Of a DNA stretch of 64,000 bases, positions 53,299 through 63,114 are shown piece after piece. A model generated the notes under the pieces. The model was given only the letters and a program-made list of their open reading frames with translations, ran no database searches and was not told the DNA's origin. Position 1 is the stretch's first letter, and each line of letters opens with the position of its first letter. Source of the stretch: Kribbella qitaiheensis (GTDB taxonomy: Bacteria > Actinomycetota > Actinomycetes > Propionibacteriales > Kribbellaceae). The DNA is taken from positions 6,572,001 to 6,636,000 of the forward strand of contig NZ_CP043661.1 in assembly GCF_014217565.1 (NCBI RefSeq), read 5' to 3'. The position numbers were made by a program, and so were the translations under genes.

Positions 53299-54057
53299 AT
53301 GCGACTCGACTATCAGGTGACCGGCCCGGAGAAGGCGCCCGTTGTGCTGCTCGGCTCGTCGCTGGGCGTGACACGGGCGATGTGGGCGCCACAGGTGGAG
53401 GTGCTGGCCGAGCGGTTCCGGGTGATCGCCTTCGATCATCGGGGCCACGGCGGTTCCGACGTACCGGCCGGGCCCTATGCGATCGAGGATCTCGGCAGCG
53501 ACGTCATCGAGCTGCTCAACGAGCTGATGATCGAGCAGGCGGCGTACGTCGGGATCTCGCTCGGTGGGGCCGTCGGCCTCTGGCTGGCCGAGAACGCGCC
53601 CGACCGCTTCAGCCGGTTCGCCCTGCTCTGCCCACCGGCGTACCCCGCCGCGGGCGCCCAGATGTGGACCGACCGAGCCGCCCAGGTCCGCGCCGACGGC
53701 ACCCAGTCGATCACCGAGGCCACCCTCGCCAAATGGTTCCTCCCGGCGTACGCCGACGCGCACCCCGCCGAGGTCGACCTGGTCCGCCAGCAACTCCTCA
53801 ACACCCCCGCCGAGGGCTACGCCGCCTGCTGCGAAGCCCTAGGCGCGATGGATCTGCGCGCCAACCTCGCTGACATCACCGCGCCTGTCCTCCTCATCAC
53901 TGCGGAGGACGACACCTCGATCCCACCCGAAACAGTCATCCCACTCGCCACGGCCATCCCCGGCGCCCACCTCGAGATCCTCGACCAAGCGGCCCACCTG
54001 GTCACCTACTCCGACCCCACCCGCGTCAATCCCCTGCTCCTCGCCCACCTGAGCTGA
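53299..54057 (+). CDS. Alpha/beta hydrolase, 3-oxoadipate enol-lactonase-like
   Basis: 252 aa, ATG at 53299. Fold motifs: VIAFDHRGHGGSDVP, nucleophile elbow YVGISLGGAVG (Ser), acid in TAEDDTSIPP, catalytic His in DQAAHLVTYSDP. Sequence style matches PcaD, but no other protocatechuate pathway genes are present, so the substrate is uncertain. Confidence 0.85.
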   Translation: MRLDYQVTGPEKAPVVLLGSSLGVTRAMWAPQVEVLAERFRVIAFDHRGHGGSDVPAGPYAIEDLGSDVIELLNELMIEQAAYVGISLGGAVGLWLAENAPDRFSRFALLCPPAYPAAGAQMWTDRAAQVRADGTQSITEATLAKWFLPAYADAHPAEVDLVRQQLLNTPAEGYAACCEALGAMDLRANLADITAPVLLITAEDDTSIPPETVIPLATAIPGAHLEILDQAAHLVTYSDPTRVNPLLLAHLS

Positions 54058-54150
54058 CCCCCATCTCCTTCCCGAAGTGACGGATGCGGGGGTCCGGGGA
54101 GGGCGGCGTTAGGCTGGTAGGCGGTTTGTCCTCTGATCTGGAAGTGTCTG

Positions 54151-56083
54151 ATGACTGTTGAGTCCCTGTTCTCGCGCCTGGAGCCGCTGCTGCCGACGGT
54201 GCAGAAGCCGATCCAGTACGTGGGGGGTGAGCTCAACTCGGTCAGTAAGGACTGGGACTCGGTCAGTGTGCGGTGGGCGCTGATGTATCCGGATGCCTAT
54301 GAGGTCGCGCTGCCGAACCAGGGCGTCCAGATCCTGTACGAGGTGCTCAACGAGCGCGAGCACACGCTCGCGGAGCGGACGTACTCCGTCTGGCCGGACA
54401 TGGAAAAGGTGATGCGGGACAACCAGATCCCGCAGTTCACGCTCGACAGCCACCGGCCGGTCCGGGCGTTCGACGTGTTCGGGCTGTCGTTCTCGACCGA
54501 GCTCGGCTACACCAACATGCTCACCGCGCTGGATCTGGCCGGCATCCCGCTGTACGCCGTGGACCGGACCGACGCGGACCCGATCGTGCTCGCCGGCGGT
54601 CACGCCGCGTTCAACCCCGAGCCGATCGCGGACTTCATCGACGCGGGCCGTGCTCGGTGACGGCGAGGAGATCGTGCTGGCGATCTCCGAGGTGATCCGG
54701 GAGTGGAAGAACGAGGGCAGCCCGGGCGGTCGCGACGAGGTGCTGCTGCGCCTGGCGAAGTCGGGCGGGGTCTACATCCCGAAGTTCTTCACCGTGGACT
54801 ACCTCGAAGACGGCCGGATCAAGCGCGTAGCACCGAACAAGCCGGGAGTGCCGTGGCGGACCGCCAAGCACACCGTGATGGACCTGGACGCCTGGCCGTA
54901 CCCGAAGAAGCCGCTCGTCCCGCTCGCCGAGACCGTCCACGAGCGGTACTCCGTGGAGATCTTCCGCGGTTGCACGCGTGGCTGCCGCTTCTGCCAAGCC
55001 GGGATGATCACCCGCCCGGTGCGCGAGCGCAGCATCACCACCATCGGCGACATGGTCGAGAACGGCCTGAAGCAGTCCGGGTTCGAGGAGGTCGGCCTGC
55101 TCAGCCTGAGCTCGGCCGACCACAGTGAGATCGCCGAGGTCGCGAAGGGACTTGGCGACCGGTACGAGGGCAGCAACGTGTCGCTGTCGTTGCCCTCGAC
55201 AAGGGTCGACGCCTTCAACATCACGCTGGCCAACGAGTTCTCCCGCAACGGCCGACGCAGCGGTCTGACGTTCGCCCCCGAGGGCGGCTCGGACCGGATG
55301 CGCAAGGTGATCAACAAGATGGTCAGCGAGGAAGACCTGATCCGCACCGTCGCGGCGGCGTACAGCCATGGCTGGCGGCAGGTGAAGCTCTACTTCATGT
55401 GCGGGCTGCCGACCGAGACCGACGAGGACGTGCTCGCGATCGCCGACCTGGCCAAGCGGGTCATCGCCACCGGCCGCGAGGTGTCCGGCCGCAACGACGT
55501 CCGCTGCACCGTGTCGATCGGCGGGTTCGTGCCGAAGCCGCACACGCCGTTCCAGTGGGCCTCGCAGCTCGGCGTCGAGGAGACCGACGCGCGGCTGGCG
55601 AAGCTGAACGCCGCGATCCGGTCGGACAAGAAGTACGCGAAGGCGATCGGCTACCGCTACCACGACGGCAAGCCGGGCATCATCGAAGGCCTGCTGTCCC
55701 GCGGTGACCGCCGGGTCGGCCGGATCATCGAGCAGGTCTGGCGCGACGGCGGCCGGTTCGACGGCTGGAGCGAGCACTTCTCGTACGAGCGCTGGATCGA
55801 ATCGGCCGACAAGGCGCTGGCCGACGAGCCGGTGGACCTCGCCTGGTACACGACGCGCGAGCGCGAGTACGCCGAGGTGCTGCCCTGGGACCACCTGGAC
55901 TCGGGTCTGGACCGCGATTGGCTCTGGGAGGACTGGCAGGACGCCCTCGAGGTGGACGGCGGGATCGAGGTCGAGGACTGCCGCTGGACTCCGTGCTTCG
56001 ACTGCGGCGTCTGCCCGCAGATGGGCACCGAGATCCAGATCGGCCCCACCGGCAAGAAGCTCCTGCCGCTCTCCGTGCTCTGA
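54151..56083 (+). CDS. TIGR03960-family radical SAM protein (frame broken at GGGCC)
   Basis: 643 aa if one base is removed. N-terminal B12-binding-like region (PDAYEVALPNQGVQILYEVL, FDVFGLSFSTELGYTNML), then the radical SAM cluster CTRGCRFC (Cx3Cx2C) in EIFRGCTRGCRFCQAGM. C-terminal part has CFDCGVCPQMG. The frame breaks at GGGCC (54645-54649), between FIDA and VLGDGEE. Usually followed by a TIGR03936/DUF2344 gene and rne; neither is present here. Confidence 0.92.
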
Positions 56084-56093
56084 ACCCTGACCG

Positions 56094-57437
56094 TCAGCCC
56101 GGTGTGAGGCTACGAGCGGACACCTGGAACAGGACCTGGCTCAGGGTCAGTTCCGCGGCGCTGCCGAGGACAAGATCGGCGTGCCGCACGGCCTCGGCGG
56201 CAACGAACGGGTTGGGGATGGCGACTGTCCACATCCCGGCGGCGGCAGCGGCGGCAGCGCCGTGGGCGGTGTCTTCGACAGCGACCGCCTGCTCGCCCTT
56301 CAGCCCCAGTCGCTTGAGTGCCAGCAGGTAGATCTCCGGATCCGGCTTGTGCCGCGACACCTCGTCGCCGGTCACCACCAGGTCGAACAGGTCAAGAGCG
56401 CCCACCCGCTCCAAATGCCCGACCACCCAGTCCCGCGCCGAGCTGCTGGCGATCGCGACCCGCAGCCCCGCGGATCGGGCCTCCGCGATCCAGTCCCGGA
56501 TCCCCGGCAGGAAGTCCAGCTCGCGGTGCAGATCCTCGCGATGCGCCGTCCGCCGATCCAGACTCGCCTCGGGATCGAACTCCGGCCCGACGGCGTCGGC
56601 GAGCTGAGCCAGGTGCGACTCGAAGGTGTCACCACCGTGCCCCGGCCAGAACCCGTCGTCGAGGTCCAGCTCCAGCCCGTGATGGCGCCATTCGGCCTGC
56701 CAGCTCGCGACCAGCGTCGTCTCGGTGTCCATCAGCAACCCGTCGAAGTCGAACACCACCCCCTCGACCAGCACGTGCACCAGCCGGGCCGCCAGCCTAT
56801 GGCTCTCACCCGCAGACAGTCCGCACCAGGCGAGGTACGCACGAACCCCGCCGTACTCCGAATCCACGTACGCCAGCGAGGTCAGGATCGTCTCCGGCGC
56901 CGTCCGCTTGAACAGCTCAGCCTCTTCCAGCCCGAGCCGTACCTCGCTCACCGCGTAGTCCGCCGCGATCACGTCCCGCGGCACCCCGGCCAGGTCCAGC
57001 AGCAACGCGATCAGCAGCCCGGTCCGATCCTTGCCCGCTCGGCAGTGCACCACCACCGGCAGCTCGGCGGGCGCCTCGGCCACAGCGCGGAGGATCCGGA
57101 CGATCTGAGCCCGATTCCGGCCGAGACTGCCGCAGTACACCTCGGCCAGGTCGGGCGAGTGCACGAACTCCGGCTCGCGGACCGGATCGATCCAGGAGAT
57201 CCGCCGGTACGCCGGATCGTCGGCGAGCGGATGCGGTTCGTCGAGCTCCCAGTCGGCGCGAAGGTCGAGCACCAGCCCGGCGCCGACCTCCGCAAGGCTG
57301 GCCCGGCCGGCCGGATCCAGCAGATGCAGCGAATCGGTCCGGATCAGCGCCCCGGCCCGCGTCCTCCCGCCGTACCGGGTCGGAAGTCCCCCAAGATCGC
57401 GCGTATTCCGGCAGCCACTCCAGTCCAGGTGCGTCAC
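56094..57437 (-). CDS. Tyrosine-phosphatase-like / HAD hydrolase fusion
   Basis: 447 aa, GTG start. Residues 1-240: tyrosine phosphatase (Y_phosphatase3) with NTRDLGGLPT and the P-loop VVHCRAGKDRTGLL (Cys about 132). Residues about 230-447: HAD-IA phosphatase with FDFDGLLMDTE, ASSSARDW and HKPDPEIY, similar to beta-phosphoglucomutase-like enzymes. Both active sites look intact. A GGGCC occurs at 56786-56790, just before the junction, so a one-base artefact joining two genes cannot be excluded. Confidence 0.8.
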   Translation of the reverse strand: MTHLDWSGCRNTRDLGGLPTRYGGRTRAGALIRTDSLHLLDPAGRASLAEVGAGLVLDLRADWELDEPHPLADDPAYRRISWIDPVREPEFVHSPDLAEVYCGSLGRNRAQIVRILRAVAEAPAELPVVVHCRAGKDRTGLLIALLLDLAGVPRDVIAADYAVSEVRLGLEEAELFKRTAPETILTSLAYVDSEYGGVRAYLAWCGLSAGESHRLAARLVHVLVEGVVFDFDGLLMDTETTLVASWQAEWRHHGLELDLDDGFWPGHGGDTFESHLAQLADAVGPEFDPEASLDRRTAHREDLHRELDFLPGIRDWIAEARSAGLRVAIASSSARDWVVGHLERVGALDLFDLVVTGDEVSRHKPDPEIYLLALKRLGLKGEQAVAVEDTAHGAAAAAAAGMWTVAIPNPFVAAEAVRHADLVLGSAAELTLSQVLFQVSARSLTPG

Positions 57438-57460
57438 CCCCGCTAGCTTATTACGCCTCT

Positions 57461-57547
57461 TGGGTCGTGTCCGGTAGCCCCTGCGTGCTGCACGGCACTC
57501 GGCACGGCACCTGCTCGCGACTGCAGGGGACTACCAGACACGACCCA
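57461..57547. repeat. Long-arm inverted repeat (24/25 nt arms) containing the M28 stop codon
   Basis: Bases 57461-57484 pair with 57523-57547 with one mismatch and one bulge; the 38-nt loop contains CACGGCAC twice. The TAG of the leftward M28 gene (57533-57531) is inside the right arm, so the arm overlaps the last codons. Same structural class as those at 2903 and 8104. Confidence 0.75.
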
Positions 57548-58841
57548 GGGACTCGTAGTCGGACCAGGTGTTGCCGTTCCAGGACTTGTGGTGGAGGGCG
57601 GAGTCGGGGCCGGTCACGAAGACGTCGAGCCGGTCCGGGCCCCAGGCAACCACCGGTCCGGCCACAACGGGCCGCCGGGCGACAGCGGGAACCAGCCAAC
57701 CTGCCAGCGCTGCCGCGTTCATCCGAAGGATCTCCGACGCCAACGACCAGTCGAGGAAGTTGAGCGTGTCGTTGGCCGAGTGGATGTGCCCGTTCGCGCT
57801 GTCCGCGCCCTCGATAGTCAGCACAGCGGGCATCGCCGCATTGATGAACGGCACATGATCGCTGGCAAAAGGATTGAGTGAGGTTTCCACCTTCAATCCC
57901 GTGTACGTCGCGGCCGCGGTCGTCAGGGCGGCGATCTGCCCCGACGAGACTGCTGCCCCTTCCAGCAATACGGTCGGAACCGCCGAGTTCTTGGACGCGA
58001 TCATGTCCATGTTCAGTACGGCGCGGATCCTGGCCCGCTCGGCAGCCGGTAGCGCCGCGACGTACTGCTTGCTTCCGAACAAGCCCTCCTCCTCACCACC
58101 GAAGAGGATCAGCCGTATGTCGTGCTGCCAGCCCTGGCCGGCGAGGATCCGGCCGAGTTCCAGTACTCCGGCCGAGCCGCTCCCGTTGTCGTCGGCACCG
58201 GGCGCGTTCCCGGTCGGCCCACCCGCGAGATTGATCGAGTCCAGATGCGCGGTGATCACCACCAGCCCTCGTGGCCCCGGCCCGGTCCCAAGACGGTCGC
58301 CGATCAGGTTCTCCGAATGCCCTGCTCCCACAGTGATCGGCATCCGGGTGATGTTGTAGCCAAGGGCAATCATCCGGGCGGCCGCGAAATCCACCGCGGT
58401 GGTGAACGACGCGCTCAGCGAGTGCCGGGTCGGCAGACTCGCCAGCCAGGTGAGGTCCGCCTGGTACGACGTGGGTGAAAGCCGGCCGAGCAGGTTCGTC
58501 ACCGTCGGGTCGACCCGGGCTGCCGCGGCCGAAGCGATGCCGACGAAGGTCCCCGGCCGGAGTGGATCGGTCCGCCAGCAGTGGTTCGATCTCTTCCGGG
58601 GCTTGTCGGCGGCCGAGATGACCAGGTGCCGGCCGTGATCCAGCAACGGCGTCACGTCGGGGTACTCGTCCTGGAAGGTCCGGCCGACCTGGGTGACGAC
58701 CAGCAGACCGGGGACGGTCCGGGAGGCCCGGCCGAGTCGCTCCTCGGCCGGGACCCACAGGATCGTCTTGTCCCCGAAGGTGGCCGCGTCGGCGCCGGAC
58801 GCGGCATCGGCGGTGGGTACGACGAGATAGCGGACGGTCAT
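57531..58841 (-). CDS. M28 family zinc aminopeptidase with a single lectin-like propeller blade
   Basis: 436 aa, ATG at 58841 overlapping the upstream stop (ATGA). Zinc peptidase core: VVITAHLDSIN (His), GADDNGSGSAGVLELGR (Asp), LFGGEEEGLFGS (Glu-Glu), NMDMIASK (Asp), FASDHVPFINA (His). From about residue 392 [15 protein letters not shown], then DSALHHKSWNGNTWSDYESLG, is one blade of the PLL-like propeller found seven times in the M43 protein upstream; it ends abruptly at the stop in the inverted repeat. No signal peptide. Residues 1-90 are not recognised. Confidence 0.88.
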   Translation of the reverse strand: MTVRYLVVPTADAASGADAATFGDKTILWVPAEERLGRASRTVPGLLVVTQVGRTFQDEYPDVTPLLDHGRHLVISAADKPRKRSNHCWRTDPLRPGTFVGIASAAAARVDPTVTNLLGRLSPTSYQADLTWLASLPTRHSLSASFTTAVDFAAARMIALGYNITRMPITVGAGHSENLIGDRLGTGPGPRGLVVITAHLDSINLAGGPTGNAPGADDNGSGSAGVLELGRILAGQGWQHDIRLILFGGEEEGLFGSKQYVAALPAAERARIRAVLNMDMIASKNSAVPTVLLEGAAVSSGQIAALTTAAATYTGLKVETSLNPFASDHVPFINAAMPAVLTIEGADSANGHIHSANDTLNFLDWSLASEILRMNAAALAGWLVPAVARRPVVAGPVVAWGPDRLDVFVTGPDSALHHKSWNGNTWSDYESLGRVW

Positions 58842-59134
58842 GTCATTCCTGCCAGTTCAAGAAGGTCGGGCGTGACGGTGACGACGCGCACCGAGCCGGG
58901 CATCGCGTTGGCGCGGGTGATCGCCCCGGACGGCTGCCAACGGCCGGCCCGGGGTTCCGGAGCATCGCCCCGGCCGATCGCCCATTCGACGAAGGCGCCG
59001 TCCGGGCCGAACTCCACCCCCCGCCGGCCACGGGCCGGCGGGAAGGCGAAGTCGTCGCGGCGGTAGACGGTCAGCCCGTCGTGGTCCTCCTCGAAGGAGT
59101 TCGTCCACCGCCCGATCAGGTCGGCGGTGTTCAG
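58838..59134 (-). CDS. Small lipocalin-like domain protein
   Basis: About 98 aa. [32 protein letters not shown] and [12 protein letters not shown] form a short beta-barrel-like sequence typical of lipocalin-like proteins. There is no ATG or GTG near the expected start; a CTG (59134) overlapping the M43 stop (CTGA) would couple translation. Its stop overlaps the ATG of the M28 gene. The start is therefore uncertain; the frame and family pattern are supported by coupling on both sides. Confidence 0.6.
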   Translation of the reverse strand: MNTADLIGRWTNSFEEDHDGLTVYRRDDFAFPPARGRRGVEFGPDGAFVEWAIGRGDAPEPRAGRWQPSGAITRANAMPGSVRVVTVTPDLLELAGMT

Positions 59135-61356
59135 CTCATCACCACCTGCCGGCCGGTCTCCGCCGGTGCCCCGACGGGCAGCGCCAGCTTGAAGTCGGCG
59201 ATCACGCCGCCCAGTGGTTCGTAGCCGGTCAGCGACGGTCCCCAGTTCGAGCCGTCCCACCACTTGTGGTAGAGCCCGCCGTCGGTTCCCTCGACGAACA
59301 CGTCCAGCCGGTCGGAGCCCCAGGCGGTGACCCGCGGCTCACCGACGCAGACACCGCCCATGTACTCCCAGTCGGTGACCGACGGTCCCCAGCCACCGGC
59401 GTACCACTTGTGGTACAGGGCCGAATCGGTGCCGATGACGAAGACGTCGAGCCTGCCGTCACCCCACGAGACCACGGTCGGCGCGCTCGCGCAGACGCCA
59501 CCCATGTACTCCCAGCCGGCCGACCACGACGACCCGTCGAACCACTTGTGGTACAGCGCGGAGTCGGTGCCGATGACGAACAGATCCAGCCGGTTCGGTC
59601 CCCAGGCGACCGCGGTCGGGGGAGAGACACAGACCCCGCCGAGCGACTCGAAGCCGCTCCAGGCCGAGCCGTCCCACCACTTGTGCCAGATCGCGTTGTC
59701 CGTGCCGAGGACGAACACGTCCAGCCGATCGGGGCCCCAGGCAACCACTTCCGGTGGGCTCATGCAGACGCCGCCGAGGGACTCGAAGCCGCTCCAGCCC
59801 GATCCGTCGTACCACTGGTGCCACAGCGCGCGATCCGTGCCGAGGACGAAGGCGTCGAGCCGGTTCGGTCCCCAGCTCGCCAGCCGTGGCGGACTCATGC
59901 AGACGCCGCCGAGGGACTCGAAACCGCTCCAGCCCGATCCGTCGTACCACTTGTGCCACAGCGCGTGATCCGTGCCGAGGACGAAGGCGTCGAGCCGGTT
60001 CGGTCCCCAGGACGCCACTTCCGGTGCACTCATACAGACACCACCCAAGGATTCGTAACCGCCGATCGACGGTCCCCAGTTCGAGCCGTCCCACCACTTG
60101 TGCCACATCGCGCGATCGGTTCCGATGACGAACGTGTCGAGCCGGTCCGCGCCCCACGACAGCACCGACCCGGCCGGCTCCGGCGTACCGGCGGCGGCGT
60201 TCGAACCCTGGTTCAGGTTCGGGCGGGCGGTGTCCAGACAGGCCTCCATCCGCGCCACCTGGTCGTTGGTGAACATCACCATGCCGCGGTCGTCGGTGTA
60301 GTCCATGTAGTTGACGAACAGGTCGCCGTTCGGTCCGTTGCCGCAGGACAGCTTCGGGAACGTCGGTACGCCGAAGTTCGGGCCGCCCTGGTTCGGGGTG
60401 TCGGCGACCTCGTCGCTACCACTGCAGCCGGTGCCGTCGTCGCCCCAGATGTGGAACAGGTTCAGGTAGTGCCCGATCTCGTGGGTCGCGGTCCGGCCCA
60501 GGTCGAACGGCGCCGCCGCCGTACCGTTGCTGCCGAAACCGCTGTGCAGGACCACCACGCCGTCGGTGCTCGCCGGACCGCCCGGGAACTGCGCGTACCC
60601 GAGCAGGCCGCCGCCGAGCTGGCAGACCCAGAGATTCAGGAACTTGTCCGGGTTCCAGGCATCGATGCCACCCGTGGCCGTCTTCTTCACCTTGTCGTCC
60701 GTGCCGAACGAGGCCTGGCTGGTCTGGGTCCTGGTGACACCCGTGGTCGGGTTGCCGTTCGCATCCTCGGTGGCCAGGTAGAACTCGATCCGGGAGTCGG
60801 CGACCAACCCGGCGTACGGCGCGGGGACGAAGCCGATGTCGGTGTTGGTGGCGCGGAAGTCGCGGTTCAGAACGGCGATCTGGCTGTCGATCTGCGCCTG
60901 CGAGATGTTCTGCGCGGCGGTGTTCCAGACCACGTGCACGACGACGGGGATCTTCGCGATACCGGCAAAACGTTGCTGGCGGCCCACGTACTGCGTTGTC
61001 GCGTTCTCCAGTGCGGACCTGGCAGCGGCGTACTCCGCCGAACTGCTCAGCAACCTGCGGTGCACGTCCATCACGCCGCAGACGCGCCTGGTCGGCGGAG
61101 AGTTCTCGCGGCCCGGATCGCCACCGCCGCCGGTCATGCCGCCGCCGGACATCGCGTCGCCGCCACCGCCGCCGGTGGTCATGGCGTCACCGCTGCCACT
61201 GCCGCCGGACATCGCGCCGCCGCTGTGGCCATTGCTGTTCATGCCGTCGCTTGCCGTGCCGTTGGCGGCCGGCGCTGACATTCGCCCGTCCCCGCCTGGC
61301 ATCTGGTCGTCGGCCGGGTGGGTCATCTCTGCTCGCCCGTTGGCCTTCCTAGGCAT
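59131..61356 (-). CDS. M43 (pappalysin-like) metalloprotease with seven-bladed PLL-like lectin propeller
   Basis: 741 aa, ATG at 61356 with a strong RBS (AAGGGGGAC). Residues about 1-85 are Gly/Met/Ser-rich low complexity; there is no signal peptide. M43 catalytic domain about 90-360: [11 protein letters not shown], zinc site [11 protein letters not shown] (HExxHxxxxxH), [12 protein letters not shown] and Met-turn YMDYTDD. The C-terminus has seven repeats of 45-49 residues, each starting WGxxRLDxFVxGTD, then WHKWxDGS and ending ESLGGVC, i.e. a complete seven-bladed propeller like the Photorhabdus lectin PLL. First gene of a coupled three-gene operon. Confidence 0.9.
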   Translation of the reverse strand: MPRKANGRAEMTHPADDQMPGGDGRMSAPAANGTASDGMNSNGHSGGAMSGGSGSGDAMTTGGGGGDAMSGGGMTGGGGDPGRENSPPTRRVCGVMDVHRRLLSSSAEYAAARSALENATTQYVGRQQRFAGIAKIPVVVHVVWNTAAQNISQAQIDSQIAVLNRDFRATNTDIGFVPAPYAGLVADSRIEFYLATEDANGNPTTGVTRTQTSQASFGTDDKVKKTATGGIDAWNPDKFLNLWVCQLGGGLLGYAQFPGGPASTDGVVVLHSGFGSNGTAAAPFDLGRTATHEIGHYLNLFHIWGDDGTGCSGSDEVADTPNQGGPNFGVPTFPKLSCGNGPNGDLFVNYMDYTDDRGMVMFTNDQVARMEACLDTARPNLNQGSNAAAGTPEPAGSVLSWGADRLDTFVIGTDRAMWHKWWDGSNWGPSIGGYESLGGVCMSAPEVASWGPNRLDAFVLGTDHALWHKWYDGSGWSGFESLGGVCMSPPRLASWGPNRLDAFVLGTDRALWHQWYDGSGWSGFESLGGVCMSPPEVVAWGPDRLDVFVLGTDNAIWHKWWDGSAWSGFESLGGVCVSPPTAVAWGPNRLDLFVIGTDSALYHKWFDGSSWSAGWEYMGGVCASAPTVVSWGDGRLDVFVIGTDSALYHKWYAGGWGPSVTDWEYMGGVCVGEPRVTAWGSDRLDVFVEGTDGGLYHKWWDGSNWGPSLTGYEPLGGVIADFKLALPVGAPAETGRQVVMS

Positions 61357-61654
61357 TTTGTCCCCCTTGCTGATGCAGGGGCGAACAGCAGTGCGGAACC
61401 GGCCGCGCGATCTGAATCGCACGTACCCACGGTCCCGGACCGAAACGCTTTCCCGTTCCCCCAGACCCACGCATCAGCCGAAGCCGGCGGTTGCCGGCTT
61501 CCCCCACCGAACAGGCTGCCCCCAAGGCGCTGCTCGCTTCCACCTTCCTCCCGTCACCGCTGGTACACAACCCCGCGGGGCTCGGTAGTCAGTCCCACCA
61601 AAACCTTGGCCGGCGTAGGAGAATTGCTTGAATGCGCAAGGGGAGGATGACTGG
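61357..61654. promoter_or_regulatory. Divergent intergenic region upstream of the M43 operon
   Basis: About 300 nt without a gene. It contains the perfect hairpin AAGCCGGC-GGTT-GCCGGCTT (61481-61500) and the RBS regions of both neighbours (AAGGGGGAC leftward, AAGGGGAGGA rightward). No clear promoter hexamers. Confidence 0.5.
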
Positions 61655-62203
61655 ATGCGACGAGAACTCACGGTGCCGTTCGAGGTCCGGGGTGAACGCG
61701 GGCTGATCAACGTCCGGGTGCAGCCCAACGACGATCCCTGGGCATCGGGGCACAAGCTCCTCGTCCCCGATCTCGACCCGGAGGCTTTTCGTGGCTTCCC
61801 GATCTGCCTCGCGACGCTGCGGTACCACGGCCAGGGCATCAACGCGATGATGGGCTGGGTCCAGGTGATCACCCGTCAGTTCGACCACGACGTCTCGGTC
61901 GACGTACTCCCGTTCCTCGCCGAAGCCGGCCCGCTCTATGCCTACGGCCACCTGCCGACCTTCTTCGACGCCCCGGCCAATCCAGGCCACCCGGACGGCG
62001 AGTGGCGGGCCGACACCTTCCTGGTGATCGCGCCGGACGTCATGCACACCCGTGCCCTCGAACCGGTCGCCGCGTTCGGCTGGGGCTACCGGATCGTCGG
62101 CGGCTACCCGGACACTCTCGACCCTGTACGCCGGGACGCCACCGGCTGGGGCGGCCACCATGCCGCACTGGCCCTCGCCTACCCGACCTGGAGCTTTCTC
62201 TGA
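61655..62203 (+). CDS. Hypothetical protein
   Basis: 182 aa, ATG 61655 with RBS AAGGGGAGGA. No family recognised. Soluble, beta-rich appearance: LTVPFEVRGERGLINVRVQP, then FPICLATLRYHGQGINAMMG, SVDVLPFLAEAGPLYAYGHLP and PVAAFGWGYRIVGGYP; no TM helix or signal peptide. Divergent from the M43 operon and ends at a hairpin. Confidence 0.7.
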   Translation: MRRELTVPFEVRGERGLINVRVQPNDDPWASGHKLLVPDLDPEAFRGFPICLATLRYHGQGINAMMGWVQVITRQFDHDVSVDVLPFLAEAGPLYAYGHLPTFFDAPANPGHPDGEWRADTFLVIAPDVMHTRALEPVAAFGWGYRIVGGYPDTLDPVRRDATGWGGHHAALALAYPTWSFL

Positions 62204-62209
62204 CCGCTT

Positions 62210-62252
62210 GCGTCCGAAGAGGTGAGGGTCCTGCCCCTCGCTGTTTCGGACG
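62210..62252. terminator. Bidirectional hairpin between convergent genes
   Basis: GCGTCCGAA (62210-62218) and TTCGGACGC (62244-62252) form a perfect 9-bp stem, with an inner GAGGG/CCCTC stem; lies between stops at 62203 and 62253. Confidence 0.8.
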
Positions 62253-63070
62253 CTAGTGCCGTTCCCAGGCGCTGCGCCGATCGGCCGGCCGGAAGCCGAG
62301 CTGGTCGTTCACCCGGATCATCGGAGCGTTCTCGGGCGCGTTCCAGGTGTGCAGTACGGCGGTCCGGCTCAGATCGGCCTGCAGCGAACGCAGGTTGGGA
62401 ATCTTCACCGCCATCCCGAGCCCCTTCCCGCGATGCTCCGGAAAGACGAACGTGTCCCACTGATAGAGCCGCTCGGGATTCGCGGTCGCTCCACCCATCT
62501 GCGTGTACGCCGCCAGCCGGCCGTTCGCGTTCACGGCCACAGTCGCGTGGCAGAACCGTCCCTGCTTGATGCGCCGAGCCTCGACCTCGACGATCCGGTC
62601 GGGCGTCCACCGGCTCACCTCTTGGTCGCGTTCGCCGCGCGGAGTGTCCTGGGTCGCGCCGGTCAGGGCCACCGCGAACTGCTCGATCCACTCGTCCGGC
62701 GTGTGCTCCCGCCACCGCATGAACTCGTAGCCGTCGACCGGCCGCTCCAATGCGGCGATCCGATCGGCCGCCAATGGCAACTCGATGACCTGATGAAGCT
62801 CCTCGTGCTTGCGCGCGAACCCACGAGCCGCGGCGAACGCAGTACCGGCACTTTCTCCTGTCGCCGCGTCGCCGACCACTGACGTGGTGAGCAGTCGCCG
62901 GCCAGCCCGTCGACCCGTACGTCGCGGTGCTCGTCCGCGAACAATACCCGAGCCTCCGCCAGCCCCAGACCGGCCGGAAACTCCTGCTCCGCGACGCGAA
63001 CCCGGTCCCGCAGCTCGAAGAACCGCCCGAACACCTCGGCATCACGCCCGTCCACCACCACAAGATCCAT
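62253..63070 (-). CDS. GNAT-family acetyltransferase (frame broken at GGCC)
   Basis: 272 aa if one missing base is restored. N-terminal part LVVVDGRDAEVFGRFFELRD, then ARVLFADEHRDVRVDGLAG; C-terminal GNAT core with FVFPEHRGKGLGMAVK (acetyl-CoA loop) and NDQLGFRPADRR. The break lies at forward 62896-62903, where GGCCGGCGACTG in sense should read GGCCGGCCGACTG. Start ATG 63070. Substrate unknown. Confidence 0.8.
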
Positions 63071-63114
63071 CCCGCGACCCTATGCAGCTCACGTCGGCAT
63101 CGCGCGGCAATTTG

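Noticed and set aside
59131-61470. M43 protease starting at 61470
   Set aside because: The extra 38 residues are Arg-rich and have no RBS; the ATG at 61356 has AAGGGGGAC.
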